Shown: positions 7,806 to 15,357 of the stretch, piece after piece
How the letters are laid out: every line of letters begins with the position of its first letter
Position numbering within the stretch: position 1 is the stretch's first letter
NCBI GenBank assembly: GCA_028821235.1
Contig: JAPPGV010000126.1
Location: 1-48,966, forward strand
DNA from: a bacterium
Lineage (GTDB): Bacteria > Actinomycetota > Acidimicrobiia > Spongiisociales > Spongiisociaceae
Length of the DNA: 48,966 nt
Reading direction: 5' to 3'
The notes under the pieces: generated by a model
The model's input: the letters and a program-made list of their open reading frames with translations, nothing else
Database searches by the model: none
What the model was told of the DNA's origin: nothing
Position numbers and translations under genes: made by a program

Positions 7806-8230
7806 AGCTCGTAGATGCCAATGTCCTGTTGTACGCCGTCAACCGAGACGCTCTCCGGCATGCCTCGGCCCGGAGCTGGCTTGACGAGGCGCTCAGCGGC
7901 GGCGCCCGGGTGGCGTTCTGTTGGGTGGTGCTGCTGGCGTTCCTGCGGCTGTCCACCAACGGACGCATCTTCGACGAGCCGCTGTCCGCAAGCGAGGCGA
8001 TCGCACAAGTCGAGGACTGGCTGGCTCAGCCCTCGGCCGTAGTTGTAGAGCCGACGGCACGCCACCTCGGGATCGTCCAACAACTGCTGGCCCCGCTTGA
8101 GACAGGCGGCAACCTCGTCAACGACGCCCACCTGGCTGCCCTCGCCATCGAACACCGATGCGCAGTCGTGTCCTACGATACGGACTTTCTGCGCTTCCAC
8201 AGCGTGAAGCTGGAGACCCCAACAACCTAA
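7802..8230 (+). CDS. vapC: VapC-type PIN-domain ribonuclease toxin
   Basis: The protein has 142 residues and starts with TTG at 7802. The PIN motifs are D5 in KLVDANVLLYAV, D108 in LVNDAHLAALA and D126/D128 in VVSYDTDFLRF. LLAFLRLSTN (44-53) occupies the place where many PIN domains carry a conserved Glu. The A46 found here is, as I recall, common in one actinobacterial VapC subfamily, so I do not call the toxin dead. It is expected to cleave RNA in a Mg2+-dependent way when freed from VapB. It is coupled to vapB by a TTGA overlap. A diverged direct repeat lies downstream (8407 on). Confidence 0.88.
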   Translation: MKLVDANVLLYAVNRDALRHASARSWLDEALSGGARVAFCWVVLLAFLRLSTNGRIFDEPLSASEAIAQVEDWLAQPSAVVVEPTARHLGIVQQLLAPLETGGNLVNDAHLAALAIEHRCAVVSYDTDFLRFHSVKLETPTT

Positions 8231-8406
8231 GAAACCAGCAAGGTGTCATGCCGAGTTGTCGGTATATCCACCGGCGAGTCCTGGGACGGGAGTCTTCCCC
8301 GCCTTGAGACGAGCGTCCACTCAACGGGTCAACCTCACGCTGACACCGGCGAGAGTTTGTTTGCTAGCTGCGTCCTTCCCCAAAGGCAGCAACGCGCAGA
8401 GTCTGA

Positions 8407-8566
8407 CCGGACCGGTTCATTCCTGCTTCGGAGGAGCCCACTCCTGGGCTGATCGCGACCAACAAGGGCCCCTTGATCTCGTTCTCTGGGCAGACAACGA
8501 GGCCGACCAGTAGGGCGGCCGCAGATGGGATGGCACGGTCGAGCGCATCTGAGATGTCGTCGGTTC
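8407..8566 (+). repeat. Diverged long direct repeat, copy B
   Basis: This is the homologue of the copy at 5760-5922, in the same orientation. The shared blocks are listed there. The two copies are about 2.6 kb apart and flank the lipoprotein and vapBC genes. Confidence 0.6.
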
Positions 8567-8594
8567 AAGTAGGATCTCCCGTCAATGCCCACCA
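8535..8594 (+). other. tRNA-like remnant with broken arms
   Basis: GGTCGAGCGCATCTGA (8538-8553) resembles a tRNA D-arm and the start of an anticodon stem. GTCGGTTCAAGT (8559-8570) resembles a T-arm. CCCGTC-AATGCCC-ACCA (8578-8594) resembles the T-stem and acceptor end with an encoded CCA. The anticodon loop is missing and about 8 nt interrupt the T-arm, so this cannot be a working tRNA. It shares its 3' end with 6221-6234 apart from one base. Confidence 0.35.
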
Positions 8595-8680
8595 GCCTTG
8601 TTCCCGCTTGACAGGGCGTTTTCGCCTGTTTCGGGGTATCACCTACTGAACCATCCAACTCGTGAGAAGGGACCATCCTT

Positions 8681-9721
8681 ATGGCCGCTGACAGCAGGGA
8701 CTCTCTTCTAGCCCACCTGGCCGGGAAATTCACCGGGCAGACCGAGACCCTCGCCACCGAGGCGCTCGGTTACATACTCTCTCGATCTGGTGCTGCTCGA
8801 GAGGCCCTGCGGGAGATGCTCCAGGACGGCGGCGCGGACGTGGGGGCTCTTAAAGAGGTGGCGACCGAGGTCATCGGAGAGCAAGGGGAGCGGGTGGATC
8901 TGGTCGCTTCCGACGAAAAGGGCTCGGAGCGGGTACTCATAGAGGTGAAGTTCTGGGCCGGCCTCACCGACAATCAACCCAGCACGTATCTGAAGCGTCT
9001 TCCAACAGACGGAGACCCCGCCGTTCTGCTCTTCGTCGCGCCGGAACAGCGGCTGGTGACCCTCTGGGTGGAGATTTGCGGTAGGGCCAGAGAGGCCCGT
9101 TGGGACTTGGAAACCGACGCAGGCACGGAGGAGTTGAAGAGTGTCACAGTCGGTGGCGGCCCACGCAGATTGATGCTCACGAGTTGGCGGACGTTGCTAG
9201 CCGCGATGTCGTACCGCGCCGGTAAGGGCAGCGATTCAGCCGCCGAGCGGGACATCCAGCAATTGGCGGCGTTGTGCGAACGCCAGGACCGGGACGCTTT
9301 CCTGCCGTTGCGTTCGGACGAGTTGGCACCCGCATTCCCCAGACGGATGCTGGACATGGAGAGGCTCTGGAAGGATGCTACGGCACGGGCGGTTGAACGT
9401 GGACGGGAGCTCGGACGTCCATTCGTGAACACGGACGGAACGGCTGTCGCTCCCCAGTGGCACGGATCCGGTAGACACATTCAGATCGGGAAGGAGGACG
9501 CCTGGTGGGGTGCTTGGTTTGGTGTTCACTACGAACTCTGGGTCCGGGAGAGAGAAACCCCTCTCTGGCTTACCTTCTGGGATGATCATGCGCCGGCGGC
9601 GGAGAAGAAGCTGGGCAGTCAGAACTGTGGTTTCACGCTGCCTGTAGATGTGGAATACGGCAGGGTCCTTGATTCCGTCGTAGAAGAGTTGCAGAAGATA
9701 GCGCACACGCTCAGCAGTTGA
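8681..9721 (+). CDS. PD-(D/E)xK nuclease-superfamily protein
   Basis: The protein has 346 residues, with an ATG preceded by AAGGGA 7 nt upstream. The N-terminal 170 residues fit a PD-(D/E)xK fold: E22/E27 on the first helix, D73 in GERVDLVA, E88-V-K90 in VLIEVKF, then N98-Q99 in DNQPSTYLKRLP. The second half (190-346) has conserved-looking aromatic patches (EDAWWGAWFGVHYELWV) and may be a target-recognition or partner-binding region. I do not recognise it. Families of this layout occur as stand-alone genes in defence islands. The EEP-family gene follows 92 nt downstream on the same strand. No methyltransferase is adjacent. Confidence 0.7.
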   Translation: MAADSRDSLLAHLAGKFTGQTETLATEALGYILSRSGAAREALREMLQDGGADVGALKEVATEVIGEQGERVDLVASDEKGSERVLIEVKFWAGLTDNQPSTYLKRLPTDGDPAVLLFVAPEQRLVTLWVEICGRAREARWDLETDAGTEELKSVTVGGGPRRLMLTSWRTLLAAMSYRAGKGSDSAAERDIQQLAALCERQDRDAFLPLRSDELAPAFPRRMLDMERLWKDATARAVERGRELGRPFVNTDGTAVAPQWHGSGRHIQIGKEDAWWGAWFGVHYELWVRERETPLWLTFWDDHAPAAEKKLGSQNCGFTLPVDVEYGRVLDSVVEELQKIAHTLSS

Positions 9722-9813
9722 AGGAGCGTCCGACGAGCCAGGTGGGTTGGCCTGTCACACCCGGTGGATAGGCTCGGGGTGGAGTAGATCCTTGAGCGAG
9801 CCAGGAGGCTGAG

Positions 9814-10677
9814 GTGGGTACGACCGTAGTGTGTTGGAACATCGCCAAGCGCCACAACGCGTGGCGCGAGTTGGTGCAGATGGACGCTGACGTGGCTCTG
9901 TTGCAGGAAGCAGGCCGATACCCCGCTGACATAGTCTCGAAGGTGGACATCGGCCCCCGCGAACACTGGGACTCCCACTACTGGAACTCGGAGTGGTACG
10001 GAGACAGGTTCCGGTGGCTGCTGGAGCGGTGGCCGATGGTGGTGAAGCTGTCGGACCGGGTCGAGGTCGAGTGGTTCAAACAGGTCAGCCCGATCAGCAT
10101 GACAGGCGAGGACGAGATCGCGGTCAGCGGGATCGGAACCATCGCCGCCGCGCGTATCGTTCCCCGAGATGCCGAACCGTTCATAGCGGTGTCCATGTAC
10201 GCCCGCTGGATGAGCCCGCACCCGTCCACCAAGACCTCATGGAAGGTGGGTTACCCCGACGGGTCGGCGCACCGGATCATCTCGGACCTCTCGGCCTTCA
10301 TTGGAGGCACGGACCCCAGCACGCATCGCATCCTGGCCGCCGGTGATCTCAACATGGCGTTCAGCGGCAAGGACGACGACCCGTTCGTACTGCGAGAACG
10401 TACAGTGACCGACAGGATGGATGTGCTCGGCCTCGAAATGCTTTACGCGGAAGGCCGGAAAGCAGACCCGACCCCCGATGACCTCCCGGCCGACACCCGC
10501 AACGTGCCCACCTATCACACCACGAGCCAAACTCCAGCAACCGCCACGAGTCAACTCGACTGGGTGTTCGCCTCACAGGGCTTCCACAACGGCATCACCG
10601 TGCGCGCCCTCAACGAAGTCGAAGAGTGGGGGCCAAGCGACCACTGCCGGCTCCTCATCGAATTCGCCGGCGACTAA
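9814..10677 (+). CDS. Endonuclease/exonuclease/phosphatase (EEP) family protein
   Basis: The protein has 287 residues and begins with GTG at 9814 behind a strong AGGAGG (9803-9808). The EEP catalytic set is complete: N9 in CWNIAK, E32 in LLQEAG, D178 and N180 in AGDLN, D249 in SQLDWVF, and D276-H277 in GPSDHCRL. Members hydrolyse phosphodiester bonds in DNA or RNA, or phosphate esters, using Mg2+. There is no signal peptide, so it acts in the cytoplasm. The substrate cannot be inferred. Together with the preceding PD-(D/E)xK gene it forms a possible two-nuclease unit at the edge of the accessory region. It ends 52 bp from the convergent SDR gene. Confidence 0.82.
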   Translation: MGTTVVCWNIAKRHNAWRELVQMDADVALLQEAGRYPADIVSKVDIGPREHWDSHYWNSEWYGDRFRWLLERWPMVVKLSDRVEVEWFKQVSPISMTGEDEIAVSGIGTIAAARIVPRDAEPFIAVSMYARWMSPHPSTKTSWKVGYPDGSAHRIISDLSAFIGGTDPSTHRILAAGDLNMAFSGKDDDPFVLRERTVTDRMDVLGLEMLYAEGRKADPTPDDLPADTRNVPTYHTTSQTPATATSQLDWVFASQGFHNGITVRALNEVEEWGPSDHCRLLIEFAGD

Positions 10678-10729
10678 CTCGTAGGCATCGAAGGGCGTCG
10701 GTCAGCGGTCCCGTAATCACCGCCGAGCG

Positions 10730-11515
10730 TCAGATCTTGTAGCCGCCGTCGACGTCCAGTACTTTCCCGGTGATGTACGCCGCCTCATCGGAGGCGAGGA
10801 AGCAGACAGCCCGGGCCACGTCGTCAGCCGTACCCGGCCTGCCCAAGGCAATGTTCCCGGAGGCGTCGGCGAGCATCTCCTCGGTGAAGTCGCCCCGGGC
10901 GACGAGCTCGTGATACATGCCGGACGCCATCAAACCGGGGCCGACAGCATTTGCGCGGACCCCGAACCGACCTTCTTCGGCTGCTATCGCCCGGATGAGG
11001 GCCTCCACCGCCCCCTTGGGAATCGCCGATAGCGAGTCTTTGACCGGATACCGTCGCACGGCCATCGACGTGACGGCGACGAACGATCCCGACGACTCGC
11101 GAACGTGGGGCAGCGCGGCCCAGACCAGATGGAATGCTCCGAAGAGGTCGACGTCCACCTTCTCTCGGAATAGCTGAGGATCGATCTGGCTGACGTATCG
11201 CATCGGAACGTACGGCCCCGCTGCGGAAACCGCAGTGTGGATGCCACCGTGGAGTTCCGCAGCCGAGTCGACGAAATCCTTGACGGCGTCGGCATCGGTG
11301 ACGTCCACCTGGCCGACCGTGACCCTCGAGCCGGCAGCCTCGACGGCCGCAGCGACCTCTGCAGCAGCCGCCTCGTTCCGGCCGTACGTGAAGGCAATGT
11401 CGCTGCCGCGCGACGCCAGCAGCGTGCACACGGCCGAGCCGATGCCTCCCGAGCCGCCCGTAACCACGGCGGTCCCTGGCCGCCCGGAGAAGTCACTCGC
11501 GGTCCGCGGTGGCAC
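10730..11515 (-). CDS. Short-chain dehydrogenase/reductase lacking the catalytic Tyr
   Basis: This is a 261-aa protein if translation starts at the GTG at 11515, whose first base is the last base of the upstream stop codon (TAGTG). A start at 11563 would overlap the upstream gene by 49 nt. The Rossmann motif TGGSGGIG is at about 19-26, and the C-terminal VLDVDGGY is typical of classical SDRs. In the active site the usual YxxxK reads SAIPK, so the catalytic Tyr is replaced by Ser while the Lys stays. The Ser-containing TSMA stretch is present. It is either a non-oxidoreductase member or uses altered chemistry. It is the last gene of the long minus-strand run. Confidence 0.8.
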   Translation of the reverse strand: MPPRTASDFSGRPGTAVVTGGSGGIGSAVCTLLASRGSDIAFTYGRNEAAAAEVAAAVEAAGSRVTVGQVDVTDADAVKDFVDSAAELHGGIHTAVSAAGPYVPMRYVSQIDPQLFREKVDVDLFGAFHLVWAALPHVRESSGSFVAVTSMAVRRYPVKDSLSAIPKGAVEALIRAIAAEEGRFGVRANAVGPGLMASGMYHELVARGDFTEEMLADASGNIALGRPGTADDVARAVCFLASDEAAYITGKVLDVDGGYKI

Positions 11516-12234
11516 TATGGATTCTCCAGTGCTGCGATCAGGCCGTTCGCGCCCGCCAACCATGCCGCGACGCCGGCGAACGGTATGGCGCAGGCCACCG
11601 CTTCGGTGAGCTGGCCCGGCGTCGCGCCGCCCTTGAGGGCGAAGCGGGCATGGATCTCTACGAAATCGTCGCGGAACTCGGCCGCGTTTATTGCACAGAG
11701 CATGAGATCCGCCAACCGGTTTTCGAGCGGAGACTCCTCCAGAGCCGCCTGACGCATGAGGTAATAAGCGATTACGACTCCGGGAGCATGCTGAGCACCC
11801 AGGGCGACATTGGCGGGAACCTCACCGTAGAGCCCCCGGTAGTAGTCAAGGAGTTCGTCCATCGAGACCTCGGTCTCGAAAGGCGGTCCAGGGCTCACAC
11901 CGACGTCACTTATCGCCGCTAGAGCCTCGGTCAAGGCTTGGTAGCCCGGAATTCCGCGTGATATCAGCACGTTGAGTGCAGCCCCGTGGACCTCATCGGG
12001 TGTCATACCGCGGTCCATCGCAATGGTCAGGTACTTGGAAGTCACCTCGGGAAGCCGTTTCACGGCACCTATCACGGCGGCACAAAGGGCCTTGTCCCGG
12101 GCCGGCAGGGCTCCGTCGGAATGGATCACGTCGGCCGCACTCGCCAGTCCTTCGGCAAACTTCGGTGATCCCGCGACCAGTCCTTCGGCCCAGGCCGCCG
12201 GACCCAGCATCTCGATCAGTCGTTGTGTGTCCAT
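11515..12234 (-). CDS. Carboxymuconolactone decarboxylase/AhpD-like family protein, two repeats
   Basis: This is 239 aa from the ATG at 12234 (MDTQRLIEMLG). The reading frame is open further upstream but reads as non-protein. Two helical CMD-like halves are visible: about 40-105 (ARDKALCAAVIGAVKRLPEV, EVHGAALNVLISRG) and about 150-235 (ENRLADLMLCAINAAEF, AVACAIPFAGVAAW). The AhpD-type CxxC is absent, so a peroxidase role is unlikely. A similar two-repeat protein is encoded at 33329-34087. Members of this family often sit in catabolic clusters with poorly defined roles. It is followed by the SDR with a 1-nt stop/start overlap. Confidence 0.75.
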   Translation of the reverse strand: MDTQRLIEMLGPAAWAEGLVAGSPKFAEGLASAADVIHSDGALPARDKALCAAVIGAVKRLPEVTSKYLTIAMDRGMTPDEVHGAALNVLISRGIPGYQALTEALAAISDVGVSPGPPFETEVSMDELLDYYRGLYGEVPANVALGAQHAPGVVIAYYLMRQAALEESPLENRLADLMLCAINAAEFRDDFVEIHARFALKGGATPGQLTEAVACAIPFAGVAAWLAGANGLIAALENP

Positions 12235-12364
12235 GGCTGACCTTTGCGAACGATGTCGCCCCGAGGATATCCCACCGGGCGGTCCGGCCAGTACGCATAC
12301 AAGGCGATGGAACTCTTGCGGTGGCCACGGCGCCGGCTCGGCAGACGCATTGCGTAGAGTCGAG

Positions 12365-13162
12365 TCAAAGGCTCCGGCGCTCTCCGGCGACCACCCGTCG
12401 GGCGCGCCGGGCTCCGTCGGCTCCGTCGAACTCGATCGACCGCAAGTCGTCGGGATCCACCGAGGCAAGTGCCTCAAGCTCAGCCGGTGTCGGGTGGGCA
12501 ACGGTCGGAACACCGGAGGCCACCCGTATGGGGAACCCGCCGGATGCTACCACATCAGCCGCCCCGACATCGGGGAAGAGACAATCGGCCCTCCACCCAT
12601 GGTGCGAATCGAGCGTGAATACGCCGAGCCGCGTGATGAGCCTGCGGATCCGCTGCGGGGAAGGCGGAGGCCCTGAGACGAAGTCGACCCGGTCGACGAG
12701 GGTGCGGGCGGCATGGTCGGCGACGAGGTACCAGACACGTGAAGGCGAGTCGTTGTTGTCCGGCAGGCCGCGACTCCCCGGCAAGGCAACTCGCGGAGCG
12801 GCATGGGTGCCGGCGATGTGAGAGAGGTTGGTGGCCCCTCGACTGTCGAGCTGGCCAGGGGTCACCACGACGCCGACCAGGCCGCGCGCCACGGCCACGA
12901 ACGTGTCGCTGACCGGTCCCCGCGGCGAGGCTCCGGCCCGAATGGCCCTCTCTCCGAGAGAGAGCGCAGGCCGCGGCGCGGCGTCGAGCGTCCCGAAGCC
13001 GGGTGCGATGGCGAGATCGGAGGCCCCCAAGCGCCGGGCCGCCAGGGCCGCGACGAGGCTCGCCGTGGTCGTGACGGCGATGACCCGAACACCGTCATCG
13101 GCCGCGGCGGTGGCGAACTCGCGAGCGAGCACTGTGGTGAACAGGTCCCCGAGCGTGCTCAC
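12365..13162 (-). CDS. CoA-transferase-fold beta subunit, IpdB-like (pair 1, divergent)
   Basis: This is 265 aa from the GTG at 13162, which overlaps the stop of the alpha subunit (GTGA). The frame runs on upstream to 13636, but that part is antisense noise. The N-terminal LGDLFTTVLAREFATAAADDG matches the start of IpdB-type subunits. The loop that reads AQIDRFGN in pairs 2 and 3 is changed here to GQLDSRGAT, making this the most divergent beta subunit in the window. The C-terminal VDFVSG, HHGWRADCLFPDVGAADVV and PTPAELEALASVDPDDLR segments follow the family. Acting with the alpha subunit at 13159-13932, it should handle a CoA-thioester, either as a transferase or, as in IpdAB, as a C-C hydrolase. 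Confidence 0.78.
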   Translation of the reverse strand: MSTLGDLFTTVLAREFATAAADDGVRVIAVTTTASLVAALAARRLGASDLAIAPGFGTLDAAPRPALSLGERAIRAGASPRGPVSDTFVAVARGLVGVVVTPGQLDSRGATNLSHIAGTHAAPRVALPGSRGLPDNNDSPSRVWYLVADHAARTLVDRVDFVSGPPPSPQRIRRLITRLGVFTLDSHHGWRADCLFPDVGAADVVASGGFPIRVASGVPTVAHPTPAELEALASVDPDDLRSIEFDGADGARRARRVVAGERRSL

Positions 13163-13932
13163 GAGGCCTTCTCCAACAGGTCCGGTGTGAGGCCCTTGGA
13201 CCCGGCCCACGCGGCGACGACTCCGAGGTCCACCAGAGCGTCGGGGTGGCATTCGGTCGGCCAGGACCCGCCGGCCGCACGTACAACCGCGTCGATCCAT
13301 AGCCTGGAAATCGCTGCAAGCGGAGGATCGGCGGGAGCCTGCCGTTCGAAAGAGACGATCGTCGTCTTCGCGGCGCGGGCGAGCAAGCCATCGAGACCGA
13401 GGTCCCCGTCGACGTAGATATTCCCGTGGGAATCGGCTGCCGGGGCGTGGATCAGGGCTATGTCGATTGCGAGAGCGGTGGCAAACACGGTCGGTATGCC
13501 GGTTGGTGGATCCTTGTAAACGCCCAGTGACGGGTTGTGCTTGACGACGTCCGAGCCGGCCGCGGTGGAGCAAGGCATAGACGGCAGGCCGCGTGCCGTG
13601 GCTTCGACGGCCGCAACCATCGACGCCTCGGACCATTCGATGAACCGGACGGTTTGCTGCTGCCGGGCGGCGCGGAATGCGGGCGCCAGGCCGAATCCGT
13701 CCAGAGAAACCCCGGCGGAATGAAGAGCCGCCACTGCGGCGGAAGCCAGCAGGTATTCGACGTCGACGCTGCCGAGAAAGCTCACGATGTTGAGGTCACG
13801 GACTCCTCCGGCCACGATCCCCTTGAGGAGGGCCATCGGCTTCCGGTTAAGTCCGGTGCCCCCGACGGCGACGGTCGCGCCCGGCGGAATCAGCTCGGCA
13901 ACTGCTGCCGGCGAGGAGAGGGTCCGCACCAT
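13159..13932 (-). CDS. CoA-transferase-fold alpha subunit, IpdA-like (pair 1)
   Basis: The protein has 257 residues. The family features are the glycine-rich GATVAVGGTGLNRKPMALL (18-36) and VRDLNIVSFLGSVDVEYL (44-61). FIEWSEASM (97-105) carries the E-x-S-E motif shared by all four alpha subunits here. Its second Glu (E102) aligns with the Glu proposed as catalytic in mycobacterial IpdA. The HAPAADSHGNIYVDGDLG segment resembles the acyl-site region. It starts 8 nt after the TetR gene stop and overlaps the beta gene by GTGA, so it is the fourth gene behind the operator at 16171. Confidence 0.82.
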   Translation of the reverse strand: MVRTLSSPAAVAELIPPGATVAVGGTGLNRKPMALLKGIVAGGVRDLNIVSFLGSVDVEYLLASAAVAALHSAGVSLDGFGLAPAFRAARQQQTVRFIEWSEASMVAAVEATARGLPSMPCSTAAGSDVVKHNPSLGVYKDPPTGIPTVFATALAIDIALIHAPAADSHGNIYVDGDLGLDGLLARAAKTTIVSFERQAPADPPLAAISRLWIDAVVRAAGGSWPTECHPDALVDLGVVAAWAGSKGLTPDLLEKAS

Positions 13933-13939
13933 GGGCCAT

Positions 13940-14569
13940 TCAGGCCTTGCCGGTCCAGCCGGGGCAACGAACGCTGTTCACCGCCATGTCCGCAAACTCG
14001 GAGGCGATCTCCTCGATCGTGTTCGGACCTTCAGGTCGATACCACTGGTAGGTCCAGTTGATAGATCCGAGAATCGAGAACGACGCGAGCCGGGGGTCGA
14101 TCGTCGCACGAACGCTTCCCTCGGCCTGACCCGCTGCGATGAGCGCTCGCAGGTGGCGGTCGTAGACATCGCGCGCCTCGATGATCTCAGCTCGGAGTTC
14201 GGGGCCGAGCGATCGAAAGTCGTGGAGAAAGACGGTCATCTTGGCAAGATTGCGAGCGTTATAGGTGATGTGCCGCTCGACGAACGACCGGATGCGATCG
14301 AGGGCGCTGCCGTCGCGTCTGCCACCTTCGAGGTTGGCCAGCCCCCCCTGGTGGACCTCCTGGATCACCTCAAAAAGCAGTTCTTCCTTCGACTTCACGT
14401 AGTAATACAGCGAGCCTTTGAGGATGTCGACGGCTTCGGCCACGTCCCGGATCGACGTCGCTGCATAACCCTTCTCGGAAAAGATGGCTGCAGCCGCGTC
14501 GATGATCTCCTTCCGTCGATCTACGGAATCCCGCCTCCGCCGACCCGAGGCCGGCGCGGTGTCGGTCAC
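13940..14569 (-). CDS. TetR-family regulator, KstR2-like
   Basis: The protein has 209 residues. The N-terminal helix-turn-helix covers about 38-64 (TSIRDVAEAVDILKGSLYYY then VKSKEEL). The C-terminal ligand domain ends with TYQWYRPEGPNTIEEI, closely like the SVRWYRPGGPLTAQQV I remember for M. tuberculosis KstR2. KstR2 represses genes for the late, ring-degrading steps of cholesterol catabolism and is released by a CoA-thioester. The gene starts inside the stop of the CoA-transferase beta gene (ATGA) and lies two genes behind the ACCAAAC inverted repeat at 16172, which would give autoregulation. The likely targets are that site and those at 23494 and 37963. The assignment to the KstR2 subfamily is an inference from a few motifs. 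Confidence 0.8.
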   Translation of the reverse strand: MTDTAPASGRRRRDSVDRRKEIIDAAAAIFSEKGYAATSIRDVAEAVDILKGSLYYYVKSKEELLFEVIQEVHQGGLANLEGGRRDGSALDRIRSFVERHITYNARNLAKMTVFLHDFRSLGPELRAEIIEARDVYDRHLRALIAAGQAEGSVRATIDPRLASFSILGSINWTYQWYRPEGPNTIEEIASEFADMAVNSVRCPGWTGKA

Positions 14570-15357
14570 GATGTCACCCTTCTGTCTCGACCTGGTGGAT
14601 CGGGGACCTCTTCGTCACGTCTGCGGCGTGGATCGACCAGATCCAGCGCTTCCAATTCATCAGGGGTCGGCTCCGGCGTTGGCGGTGCATCCTCGGGCAG
14701 CGAGAGTTCGAAGCCGGTGTTCTCGCCCACCGTCGAGGCATCGCTCCATGGATGGATCGACTCTACCCGGCCACGTCTCTCGACGAACTCGATGACGGCG
14801 AGGTCAGTGACCACGGCGACCGTCCCGGCAGCTTTCCGGGTGTTGCCGGCCCATCCGTGACCGCTGCCGGTGATCCAATCCACCTGGGCGGGCAACGAGC
14901 GAGGCCGGTGATCAGGGTGGTAGGCGATCACCCGCGGCAGTAGCGCCGGCACATCCGCTGTGGCCAGGCCGCCGCTGAACCGAGCCGTCGGGGCCGAGCG
15001 AACTCCGATCCGACTCGTATTCAGGTTTCCGAACCGGTCGATCTGAGCCGGGCGCAAGAATTGCAGAGTCATCGCCTGGCGCTCGGCCATATCCATCGAG
15101 TCGAGATGCGGAATGAAGCCGGGGGTCAGGCTGAGCTGGTCTCGAGGATCGCGCAGGTGGGACTCCACGCCGCCGTTAACGTCCAACGCACCACCGGCTA
15201 GTACATGTACGCCATGCTGTGTCGTGTGCTTGGCGACCAGGGCTGCGACGAGGGCGATTGGAGTCCCGAGTCCGACCCCGACGACGTCGCCGGCCACGAC
15301 CATGCGGGCGAGCGCAACAACCATCAGGTCCGCGATCTCACCCCTCGAGGCAGTCAC
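14566..15357 (-). CDS. CoA-transferase-fold beta subunit, IpdB-like (pair 2)
   Basis: The protein has 263 residues. It opens with EIADLMVVALARMVVAGDVV and GVGLGTPIALVAALVA. The family loop is PAQIDRFGNLNTSRIG (about 126-141). VDWITGSGHGWAG matches the VDFxSGxGxG segment of IpdB-type proteins. A Pro/Glu-rich stretch (PPTPEPTPDELEALDLVDPR) closes the conserved part. It overlaps both neighbours by ATGA: the alpha gene upstream and tetR downstream. It should form a heteromer with the product of 15354-16160. Confidence 0.82.
   Translation of the reverse strand: MTASRGEIADLMVVALARMVVAGDVVGVGLGTPIALVAALVAKHTTQHGVHVLAGGALDVNGGVESHLRDPRDQLSLTPGFIPHLDSMDMAERQAMTLQFLRPAQIDRFGNLNTSRIGVRSAPTARFSGGLATADVPALLPRVIAYHPDHRPRSLPAQVDWITGSGHGWAGNTRKAAGTVAVVTDLAVIEFVERRGRVESIHPWSDASTVGENTGFELSLPEDAPPTPEPTPDELEALDLVDPRRRRDEEVPDPPGRDRRVTS

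Larger units (their letters stand above)
8231..8680. other. Non-coding stretch holding repeat copy B
   Basis: This lies between vapC and the nuclease-like gene at 8681. I see no gene. It contains repeat copy B (8407-8566) and a tRNA-like tail to 8594. AAGGGA at 8668-8673 is the likely ribosome binding site of the next gene. Confidence 0.5.

Noticed and set aside
7802-8230. VapC as a dead toxin because Ala replaces the PIN Glu
   Set aside because: LLAFLR is, as I recall, normal for one VapC subfamily, and the other acidic residues are present.
12513-13636. Long open extensions upstream of the CMD gene and of beta subunit 1
   Set aside because: Both extensions are out-of-frame readings of neighbouring genes. 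The conserved parts begin at 12234 and 13162.
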